Shown here piece after piece: positions 55,061 to 64,000 of a stretch of DNA of 64,000 nucleotides. Position 1 is the stretch's first letter. The number at the start of each line of letters is the position of its first letter. The stretch spans positions 27,533,208 through 27,597,207 of the forward strand of contig OX411559.1 of NCBI GenBank assembly GCA_948146395.1. Direction: 5' to 3'. Source of the stretch: Fragum whitleyi. Taxonomy: Eukaryota; Mollusca; Bivalvia; Cardiida; Cardiidae. A program made the position numbers and the translations under genes. The notes beneath the pieces were generated by a model, which made no database searches, was not told the DNA's origin, and saw nothing but the letters and a program-made list of their open reading frames with translations.

Positions 55061-56256
55061 GGAAAGCTCCGGATCAGCCTACTGATCTGACACGTGTTGA
55101 AACGAAAAAAAAAAAAAAAATGAACACAAATCAAGAGACAAGTGGTTCGGAAAGTTTAATTATTTCAATCTAAAAAGAAAAGAATAAGAGAGAGATAACC
55201 AATGCAGTTCAAACATACAATCTTTTGTAATGAAAATGAATTCTGATTTTTTTCTCTCAATTGGTAACATCTGCAAAGAGAAACATCCCATTGACTTATA
55301 TGTTGAGATTTTTTAAAGTCTAAGTAAATACAATAACATTTTTTGACCTCTTTTTAACTTCTGACAAAAAGAAGATTTGACTGCTTCTGTATTGGTTTTA
55401 TATGGTTTTAAACTGAACCGGGAAAAGTTTTGTTATCTACTGACCCCATCTCCAAAAATGAATAAAAAAATGTAAAAAGCATTGGGATAAAAGAAGAAAA
55501 TGTTTTTTACAAGCAATTCTTTCTTTTCAATCAATGTTTTCCTTAAGATAACCATTCTGGTGACTAAAACATTGGATTGTGTAGTAAAAGGTTAATAAAT
55601 TGTTGTTTCAATATCATAGTTTTGCATGGTACAAAATCAACCCTCATAATGATGGAATCTAACTTTTTTGTGTTGGATCCAACTTTTTCTGAAGTTGGAT
55701 TCCTTGAATCCTACTTTCAAAACCCTAGTGAGAGCCCTGGAAAGCATTGAAAAAATAGTTCACGCATGCGCAGTAATTCAGACACGCTCTCATATAGATC
55801 CAGTCGCCATTTTCTCATCGGTTGTTATTCGCTTCGTTTTGACAGAAACTCTGATTTAGGACCAAATAAAATTAGATATTCTTAAAAATTTATCTATCAA
55901 CATTTCTAGTCAATCGATAAAGAAGCATTATTCTCGAAAGAAGAATTTGATTCTATTGAATATGAACAAATTTTCCACAAAATATTCCACCCACCAATGT
56001 TAAAATCCATCAAAGTCAAAATAAGGAGATATGGTGAAACTTGTGTATTTTTTTTAAATACTTGAACCAGAATAGTGATAACATTTTCATCTTTTTCACT
56101 TTGAAAATTATTATTCTGTTCAATGAAAACCGATTCTTATTCATCCCATCTCAAAATGTCAGAAAATAATAGGCCGGTTAGAAGTTTTGACAAGTATGTT
56201 TTATTATACCCCAGCAAAACTTTTTGTAGCTCCACTAAAAGAATGTCACTCATATC
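55061..56256. other. No gene seen; minor repeats
   Basis: A C/A homopolymer pair lies just before, at 54951-54969. Text at 55738-55795 (GCATTGAAAAAATAGTTCAC and GCATGCGCAGTAATTCAGAC) repeats part of the duplicated segment at 62366-62410. A weak hairpin lies at 55488-55528. Confidence 0.4.
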
Positions 56257-56405
56257 GTGAACCTATGTAGAGGAATAGCAGGAGGCTCGGTTAGGGTATT
56301 GTGAAAGTACTGGTATGAAAAAAACTAGAATCCATGGTTTGGTGCTCCAGTCGCTGCGGTATGACCATTGCAGTTGAAAACGGCGTAAAACCCCAATAAA
56401 CCATA
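56257..56405 (+). mobile_element. SINE, core and tail
   Basis: Plus-oriented core with GTACTGGTATGAAAAAAACT and TTTGGTGCTCCAGTCGCTGC, ending AAAACGGCGTAAAACCCCAA. The tRNA head is missing. Confidence 0.7.
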
Positions 56406-56890
56406 CCCCTGCAAAACGATCGTCAGTGTTCTCCCCAGCCCAATAAGCTGTATCAGCCCCACTACAGCTTCATCTTAAACAGTGTTATGCCCCTACAGCT
56501 TTAAAACTACCCCATCGCTTAATTTCTTCAAAATGGTCATCAAATAGAGAAATTTTAGTTATCTTATGTCAAAAACTGATGAAATAAGGTAAAACTGATG
56601 AATTAAGGCATTTTGTACAATAAATATGCATAAAAACATTATTGGAAAAGAAGAAATTGCTCAACATGAGCAATTTATTCTTTTCCTAAATGCTTTTATT
56701 CACATAATCACAATTACTTGCATTAACACTGTATTGTAAGCTTCCAACGATGCTGCCACTACAGCTTCCAATTATTCTTAGGAGAACCCTGATCGTTTTA
56801 GGGGTTATACTGGCATCAGCCTGTCTGTCAGTCCATGTTCAAATCTTGTCTTGCACATAGCTCAAATATTGATCAAAGTACATGTATAGT
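56406..56890. other. No gene seen; hairpin
   Basis: A strong hairpin at 56644-56686 has arms GGAAAAGAAGAAATTGCTC and GAGCAATTTATTCTTTTCC. It resembles the hairpin inside the TTAA MITEs at 59818 and 61151. Confidence 0.45.
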
Positions 56891-57152
56891 TGTGACCTAT
56901 CACACTCAAAGGGACCTTATGGCATGTGTGAAAAATATTGACCCTAGTCAGTCTGTACTGTCCGCGCAGCCAGACTAGGGCCGACGCTTTTCACTTTTAT
57001 GTAATTTTCTAAATCTGGGGTATTTATCCTATCTTACTCTGTATTCACTTTTCGCATACGGGATCTGGTTAACCTGCGCTGGGTCTGACAAGTTTGTCAA
57101 AATTTGGATTTTTGGAGTTCGGATAAGGTCCCATTTAGCGTGACAGGTCACA
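56891..57152. mobile_element. MITE with GTGACC ends and hairpin core, second copy
   Basis: Ends TGTGACCTATCACACTCAAA and (inverse) TTTAGCGTGACAGGTCACA. Core hairpin near 56941-56984 with arms GACCCTAGTCAGTCTG and CAGACTAGGG. Close in size and plan to 9175-9442. Confidence 0.65.
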
Positions 57153-57774
57153 ATTTTGAAAATTCAAAGGTGCATAGAATTTATTGTGGAGAGGTTCAAT
57201 AGATCTAATTTTTAAGAGATAAACATCTCTTGTTATATACAATTCAATATTTCATTTCCTTCAATACTTTTTAAAACCTTCTCTGATAAGGTCATAAAAA
57301 GCAAGTCTTGTTTAACTAATACATCTGTTGAAGCGACTTTCAGGCCCTTCAGGGCTTTGATATATAGTTGAAACTTTGAAAATCATTTTCAACATCAGTA
57401 GAACCCAAAATATCTAAAAATCTAGTCAAAACTTTTATTTGCTTTTACAAGAATTTCAAGCCTGTGGAGCGACACAAGCCATTCATGGCTTTCTACTCCT
57501 CTCTTATCTTGTAAAAAATGTTTTCATTCTTTGTTAATTGTTATCGAAGGATTCATGTCAGGTGAGGGAATCAGGTGCTCAAGCATCTCTAGCATGAAAG
57601 ATAAAGTCACCTGATTTTTAGCTCACCTGAGCACAACATGCTCAAGGGCAGCTTTTAGGATCACCCTGAGTCTTATGTGCATCTTGTGCTTTTGTGCATC
57701 TTATGATGTAATTCATCACTAGAGGTAAAGATAAGAGGGAGTAAAGCCAGTCTAAAATGTTTATTTCTCAATGA
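57153..57774. repeat. Repeat fragments: 57395-57505 and a family A terminus at 57617-57660
   Basis: 57395-57505 matches 48105-48215. At 57617 TTTTTAGCTCACCTGAGCAC with a GAGCACAACATGCTC stem-loop is a family A end; the following sequence diverges quickly. No gene. Confidence 0.5.
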
Positions 57775-57847
57775 AACCCTATGTAGTGGGTACTCATTTG
57801 AATCGTCTGAATAAGACGATTCCAATGAGTACCCACAAGATAGGATT
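57775..57847. repeat. Near-perfect palindrome
   Basis: GTGGGTACTCATTTGAATCG and the inverse CGATTCCAATGAGTACCCAC surround a short TCTGAATAAGA loop; flanks AAACCCTAT and ATAGGATTT extend the pairing. Confidence 0.7.
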
Positions 57848-58788
57848 TGTGCTTTGATTTATGAAAAACTTTGATCTAAAATCCAAAATACCCCCTCTAT
57901 TTATAGCTCTGCGTCACCTTCCTGAAAAGTTCTCCTCCTGGACAGCTTGGCCAATTTCAATAAAAACTTGTGAAGTCCATTATCAAAGGTCAAAACTTCA
58001 GACTTCTGTACTTGAGGAAATTACAGATTTCATATGACCTTGAAAATTAAAGATAGCCTATGATAAAATTTGTGAAACAGAAAAGTGTATGAAATTAAGG
58101 AGACTGGGAATTATTGTCTATAAGAAAAAAAATGCAATTTGGCCAGTCTAAATTTTAAGATGTAAATTATTTGTTAGTTTGTTTATTATTTACTGTTTAT
58201 GTGTTCATTTCTGTAAATTATATTGTTAATGATTTTGCTGTTATTTGGATGATATAATCATGTTCAGTCTAAAAACATGAAAATCATGTGTTTTTGTAGT
58301 TGGAAATTGAGTACATGTATTTAACCTGTGCAGCTTTATATTTTAACCAATTAAAGATTTGTTTTTGATACATCTGTCTTTTTTTATAGAAAGAGTAATC
58401 CCATTAGTAAGCAGTTTTGAACATGACCATTAACCCCTGCAGGGTTTGTGCTAGTTTTTGAAATTGAGGAGTCAATGTCCCCTTGACCCTGAAATTTTGG
58501 GGGTCAAAAACAACAGAGAACAAATCATTGATAGGACTTCTGAAGGTCTTGTAAAGATATATTCAGTTATCACTTCATTTGTTAAGTTTTAGATAGTATA
58601 TATGATGCATCATAGAAAATTTAAAGGATAAAACCTAGTTCTGATCCTTAGAAATTTTTTCCAAGGGGGTCACAACAACCTCCTTGGGAGAAATTTATAA
58701 GGGTTGAAATAAGACATTTTTAGATTTTTGGAGGTCAAAACCCCGGTTTAGTGGTCAAACACCAGCCCTGCCCTGTTTGTCTGATTTG
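57848..58788. other. No gene seen
   Basis: No feature recognised. Confidence 0.35.
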
Positions 58789-59589
58789 TTAGCTCACCTG
58801 AGCACAAAGTGCTCAAGGTAAGCTATTGTGATCGTCCAATGTCAGTCGTGGGTCGTCCATGGTGCGTCGTCTGTCATCCACAATTTCTTAAAACATCTTC
58901 TACTCCTAAGCAAGTGAGCCAATCTTGATGAAACTTGGCAGGGATGTTTCTTGAATCAAAGATGTTAGAATAAGTGAAATCCACCCTTAACTCTCCCTTC
59001 TTGATGAAACTTGGCAGGGATGTTTCTTGGATCAAAGATGTTAAAATAAATGAAATCCACCCTTGACTCTCCCTTCACCCTTTTAAAAGGGGTGAAAATG
59101 GGAAATCTTCAAAAATCTTCTTCTTTGAAACTAGAAGACAGCTTTCATGTTTGGTATGTAGCATCATCTTGTGGGATTCTACCAAGTTTGTTCCTATCAA
59201 GACCCTGGGGTCATATTTGGGTGCATCCCTTTTAGCTCATCTGAGCATGATGAGTGAAAATAGGAAAATCTTCAAAAATCTTCTTCTCTGAAACCAGAGG
59301 GCAGACCGCTTTCATTTTTAGTATGTAGCATCATCTAGTGGACCTTTAACAAGATTTTTCATATCATGACCCTGGGGTCACATTTGGGCTCCACCCGGGT
59401 GCACCCCTTTTTACATAGAATCAAAGAGTGAATAGGTATATCCTTGCTCTTGGCTGAAAACATCCCATGGTATTGATCTTATGTAGAAATTATCTCCTTG
59501 TTGACAACTGCCTATTTAATTACTGTGATGTCCCAGAGGTCAAAAAGACTCGGGTGAGCGATCTAGAACCATCATGGTCCTCTTGTTTT
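58789..59589 (+). mobile_element. Family A pearl/HINE-like element, short copy
   Basis: Begins TTAGCTCACCTGAGCACAAA and ends ACCATCATGGTCCTCTTGTTTT (hairpin ACCATCATGGT). The inside is the complement of the 20277-20842 and 36137-37534 copies, with a locally doubled segment (TGATGAAACTTGGCAGGGAT at about 58928 and 58991) and two core units. Confidence 0.75.
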
Positions 59590-59701
59590 GATAGAACCCT
59601 GTCTTTTTTCTGCGTTGCAAAAAATCGCAAATAATGAAAAAATGGACCTGACTTTGCATATTACTGGGTAGTCCATGTGCAGCATGTTACTGTCCCGTTA
59701 A

Positions 59702-59922
59702 CCCGTTCCTGTTTTACAAAATTTTGGACCTGTCCAAATTCAAAAGTTTTGCAGACGAAAATTTAAAGTGGATTTAATTTGAAAAATAAACATTCAGTAG
59801 GGTAGAAAATAGTGAGGAAAAAGAAGAAATTGCTTGTCAGAAGCAATTTCTTCTTTTTTCACAATGTTTTCTCAATCATAAAATCACAGGCACGTAAAAA
59901 GCAGGGCTTAAACAGCAAAGGG
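59702..59922 (-). mobile_element. TTAA-flanked MITE (221 bp)
   Basis: CCC..GGG ends are bounded by TTAA on both sides (59698-59701 and 59923-59926), the target signature of piggyBac-type elements. It is the inverse of 61088-61308 and has exactly the same length. A central hairpin (59818-59859) has arms AAAAAGAAGAAATTGCTT and AAGCAATTTCTTCTTTTT. Confidence 0.8.
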
Positions 59923-59989
59923 TTAAATTTTCACCATGAACGCAGGGCTAGATAGATCTAATTGTCCCCCACCAATTGATGGATAACTG

Positions 59990-60142
59990 TAAACCTGGGA
60001 TGAGCAGCTGGAGGCTGGGAAAGGATGATGTGGTAGTACCACTGAGACAAATACCAGAAATTCATGGTTAGGTGCTCGAGTGGCCGTGATATGAGTAGAT
60101 AATTGTTTGTTAAAAGCGACGTTAAACCGCATTCAAACAATA
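59990..60142 (+). mobile_element. SINE, core and tail
   Basis: Plus-oriented core with GATGAGCAGCTGGAGGCTGG, TTAGGTGCTCGAGTGGCCGT and a GCGACGTTAAACCGCATTCA end. Same family as 37175-37451, without its head. Confidence 0.7.
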
Positions 60143-61087
60143 GGCCTTCCTTAGCTAATTCACGGTATTTGCTGAAACTAAGTATAAATGTTCACTATTA
60201 AAAGCGCAACCTAGCACGTCAAATTTTAAAAGGTATGCGTGTCTTTCTACATGTACATTCACCTTTGTTCAAATCAAGTTCGTTTTAAGCTCGTCTGTGT
60301 TCGGAGAAAATCCGAGTTATTGCCATAGCTTTGTTGTCGTCGTTGAATTTCTTTTAAACTTTTGATGATTATATGGTCAAAAGGTAGTTCTTTCGAAAAT
60401 TGAGTTGGTTTCTTTCGCGTTTGAAAAAAAATCTTGTTTGTGTGATAATATCGGATTTCCATAAATTTTTCACGGGCTAATTTAAGGGTCATGGGGAAAT
60501 GTCCCTTCCAAAATGGGCTGACTAGTTAGAAAGTGTGCCCATAGCCCACAAATAGTTTCTGATACTCTTCAATCTTCCACAGAGCGAGTCTGTCGTTTTA
60601 ATTAAAATGGTTAAACCTGTGATTAACATGATATCCCTCAACACAAACAAAGTTTTGGGATATGTACATAGTTCCAAAAGAAAGTGTGCACTTTTGCATT
60701 TTGAATATCTCTGAAATTACACAATCTATGTCATGAAACACCATATGACTATCCAAAGAGTATGTGCAAACCATATTTGAAAACAGAATTCGCGCGATGA
60801 GCATAAAATTTCTGCTAAATTAAGACATTTGATTTTGTATGGTTTGCTAGTGCATCATGCGTTAGACAAGCAATTGGTCTGAAAATGCATTCATTTGAAC
60901 AGTTGCGGCTTTCCTAAGCATAAAATTATATCTTTAATACAATTGTGCATGATGCTAAAGCGTGGTTTGATTACCAATAAACGCCGTTGAACACAATCGA
61001 ACCTAGTCAGATTTAGAGCGTCATTAAAATTTATTGAGCATTCATGTTCCAATAGAAATCGAGGTCATCATTCTGTAAGGCCTTTAA
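60143..61087. other. No gene seen
   Basis: No feature recognised. Confidence 0.35.
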
Positions 61088-61308
61088 CCCTTTGCTGTTT
61101 AATCCCTGCTTTTTACGTGCCTGTGATTTTATGATTGAGAAAACATTGTGAAAAAAGAAGAAATTGATTCTGACAAGCAATTTCTTCTTTTTCCACACTA
61201 TTTTCTACCCTACTGAATGGTTATTTTTCAAATTAATTCCACTTTAAATTTTCGTCTGCAAAACCTTTGAATTTGGACAGGTCCAAAATTTTGTAAAACA
61301 GGAAAGGG
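61088..61308 (+). mobile_element. TTAA-flanked MITE (221 bp), inverted partner
   Basis: Bounded by TTAA at 61084-61087 and 61309-61312. Near-identical to the inverse of 59702-59922. It gives the uninterrupted site (TTATTTTTCAAATT, 61221-61234) for the family C insertion at 47346. Confidence 0.8.
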
Positions 61309-61887
61309 TTAAAATGGCTTGGGATGGCTTCTAAAAGTTTATAATCTAACATCAACTCATATCTTTAAATAAAGAAGAATCAGTTAGGAGGTCAAATCTC
61401 AATAATTTAAAAGTTCTGCCCTCGCGTATGCAGCATGCGATACCTAATCCAAATCTGATATGACTTTTAATTTCAAAAGGTCTTGACTAAAGTATGGTCT
61501 CAAATATACTACATAATTTTTTCCCAACTTTGTAAAAATCAAGAGAAATACAAAAGATGAAAGTGCACACTTTCTTTTGGAACTCAGAATATATGAGTCA
61601 GCTTGTCGGTCGGTATGTATGTCCGTCTTCATCCCGGGAAGCCTTTACGTACCTCCTTAATTTTTCAGAAACAGATGGAATTATTTCGTTCACGGATGAA
61701 CATACATATATATGTTCAGCGCAAAGTAAGAATCGGTGCAATTCCGGAATTGTCCTGCGCAAAGTAGGAATTCTCACTTTGTCTGGCATAGTAAGAAGTT
61801 TGTGCAGTAGGGTTCTAGAATTGTCCGAGTGCAAAGAAGGAATTTGGACAAAGTAAGAATATTTGTAATTGTTTCGTCGTGAACGTA
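61309..61887. other. No gene seen
   Basis: Overlapping small frames on both strands at 61557-61856 have no recognisable domain and are not called. Confidence 0.35.
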
Positions 61888-63781
61888 TATTTTTAAGTCG
61901 CTTGCGCTCGCGCTGCGACTTATTGTGGCCGTACGAAGTTTTCTGGACAGGTCAAACAAGGTCAAAGACGGACCTCTTAACGTCTTCTGTATTTCTGTTT
62001 TGAGACAAAGTAGATCTCTGATTTCTTGTCCGCACTTAATGGTTATAAACATAACGAAATAATGCCACATTTTGCGATCGCATGAAAGTTGTAGAAGAAA
62101 TATACATCATATTTCTTAAACGCCATATGAGGCAGAGAAAGAATTTCAAAAAACAAAAATAAACAAACAAAAAACACCGTAACCACACCTTGTTTAATAT
62201 GCAGTTACGAGTTTTTTCGTAAACCATTGAAAAAATAGTGCACTACGCGCAGTAATACAGACGCAGTAGTACAGACACGTTTCAGAAAAAGAATCACTTC
62301 GGTTTTCAACGAAAACCTCATAACCACAATTTGTTTTTATATACAGTTGCGGGTTTTCGTTGAAAGCAGCGAAAAAATAGTTCGCGCATGCGCAGTAATA
62401 CAGACGCGCTCTCAAAGGATTCCACCGGACGACGAGTTTCTCTGAGGCAGGCGTCCCGACTTGTAACCTCTCGGCTGTGTATAACATGTATTAACTGTCG
62501 CGTGAAAAATCGATAATAGCCATATCTGATGTCCGATAGACAGGTGCGGTAGGCGCGGCGTTAATTGACGCCAACAGCCAATCGTAATCGGTTATTCGTA
62601 GACCTTGTAGGCGGAGCTTGACTATCAATGAATGAAATCTAGACCCTGCCCGGCGATGTGGTTTGGCGATTATTACGTATTCAACTATTCAATAGCATAT
62701 CCACCTTAAACTTAAACTTAGATTTAAAAGCTTATCTACCTATTTTATCATTATATTATTTTCTCTCAATTTCTCTAATGATAATTTGCTATTTTCTTGT
62801 TCACACACATATCATTTAAAGCAGGGTCTGGTAAGGAAACTGTGTACTGCATTCCCAGACCCCGTTCGGACAAATACTATTTATAAGTACAAATACTAAA
62901 AGAATTAGATGTCCTTTTCTTTTTCGTCTCGCGCAAAGGACATCCTTGTTAGAAACTTTGTAGCCTATCCTACGGGGTAAAGCTTTAAAAAGAATTACAT
63001 AACAGTTACCTCCCTTAACCCAATTCGCTAGACACAGATCACAGAGGGCCAGCCTTCCTTCGTTTGAAGGTCAGTTACTTCCCCTTTCGTGATACTGTAG
63101 TCTTTTTTTAACATAGTATAAATTTGAACTTTTAAATTAATTGTATTTGTCGTCTCAGATCGATTCCATTCTTCGGTCAAATAAAGCAGGAAATATTTTA
63201 GCAAAAAAAATCATTAAGTAGCTGTTCCCCTCTCTCATGGTGCCCCCTTAGGCGCCCTATGCGATAGGGGAGGGGCTGCCGAACGTCCTCCACTTCAACG
63301 GTTAAAAACCTTGGAAATATCATGAAATATGAAGGTGACTTATAGGCCCATGGGGCCGGGTGTTTGAAACCATTTTTTCATATGTTTGTATATTATATGT
63401 ATAACACAAGTCACTATAATAAACAAATATTTACTTACTTACTTACTATAAATGAAACATGTGAACCATTAATATTTTGATTGAAGCAGTTAATTCACTG
63501 ATTATATACCGTTAATTGATTTCGAATAGGGCCCCATTTAGACGAAGGCAATAGTAAGACAACATAATCGACCCGATTTATTCGTAACAAGGAAATGATT
63601 AGTCCGTGTCCTTCGAACTGTCCCGAATCTTTTTTACCTTTTGTAAAATCGGTAATTTGAGTAAAAACAATTATTAATTAAAGAAATGTTCCGGAAAAAT
63701 ACGAAATGAATTATCACTAGCGGTGAATCTCTGAAACGCCGAGCATGTGCTTAATTCCGTTTGATAATGTATTTCGAACAT
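61888..63781. repeat. Duplicated segment, copy 2, interrupted by a LINE end
   Basis: Collinear with 53891-55060 from 61888 to about 62670 and again from about 63448 to 63781. At 61949-61964 AGGTCA is followed by AACA and a second AGGTCA, where copy 1 has a single-base spacer. Confidence 0.8.
62675..63447 (+). mobile_element. LINE 3' end with (TTAC)n tail
   Basis: Inserted within copy 2 of the duplication (absent from copy 1, so its limits are known to a few bases). It ends with AATAAA (63418-63423) followed by CAAATATTTACTTACTTAC. No reverse transcriptase residues remain, so it is a severely 5'-truncated non-LTR element. Confidence 0.7.
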
Positions 63782-64000
63782 ACGGAGAAATTCTGGCCAA
63801 AAAGTCCATTAGGGATTCGGGACAAAAAAGCCCTATCTGCCCATTTGTCCGTCAATAAATCTCATTAAACATGTCAGGGAACCGCTGCCTGCCTCGTCTG
63901 TTTTGTCTAATTTGATTTTAATTGCATGCTATGGTCATTCACACCAACTCAACAAGCCCGGTGGTATATTCTTGGTCCATAATGTTTCTCTGCATTACAC
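63782..64000. other. No gene seen
   Basis: No feature recognised in the last 219 bp. Confidence 0.35.

Noticed and set aside
62036..62487. Minus-strand frames of 63 and 97 codons, paralleled in the other duplicate copy
   Set aside because: Frames are not conserved in phase between the two copies, so the similarity is at DNA level only.

Overview
The window is AT-rich, intron-and-repeat-dominated eukaryotic DNA, most likely from a bivalve mollusc. Three things point there: a ROC-COR GTPase with C-terminal Death-like domains (a family strongly expanded in bivalves); short interspersed elements with a tRNA head and a GGCGTTAAAC-type tail; and several 'pearl'/HINE-like element families with subterminal hairpins and tandem core repeats of about 164 bp. 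The species cannot be fixed from sequence alone. Assignments to families are from memory of their hallmarks; no database search was possible.

Only two genes are convincing. (1) A ROC-COR-Death protein lies on the minus strand at 20168-17323. It is a large 3' exon behind a clean splice acceptor, and its C-terminal double Death-like part sits in the -1 frame relative to the GTPase part. (2) An intronless mitochondrial carrier lies on the plus strand at 45543-46442 and is recognisable as SLC25A51, the mitochondrial NAD+ carrier. Two broken LINE reverse-transcriptase fragments (13106-13888 and about 42960-43590) and one LINE 3' end (about 62675-63447) are also present. The two genes show no functional link.

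Layout. 1-12.9 kb: palindromes and MITEs, an array of about 25 palindromic GGGGACAGGTTACCCC boxes (4877-6856), and a decayed pearl-like element. 12.9-14.5 kb: a LINE nested in a MITE with perfect 19-bp inverted ends. 17.3-20.2 kb: the ROCO gene. 20.3-23.9 kb: pearl-like elements. 24.0-25.2 kb: a fold-back element made of inverted arrays of a 7-bp repeat. 27.7-29.1 kb: a degenerate minisatellite. 29.5-33.8 kb: fold-back elements and tRNA-like heads. 36.1-39.2 kb: pearl-like element and SINEs with target duplications. 44.3-45.1 kb: another fold-back element with inverted tandem units, immediately upstream of SLC25A51. 46.5-61.3 kb: repeat-rich DNA with pearl-like tandem elements and TTAA-flanked MITEs. 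53.9-55.1 and 61.9-63.8 kb: a 1.17-kb duplicated segment, the second copy split by a LINE end.

The most unusual content is structural: three unrelated sequences (4.9-6.9, 24.0-25.2 and 44.3-45.1 kb) share one plan, short inverted ends enclosing strand-switching arrays of short repeats. They may represent an under-described class of fold-back element.
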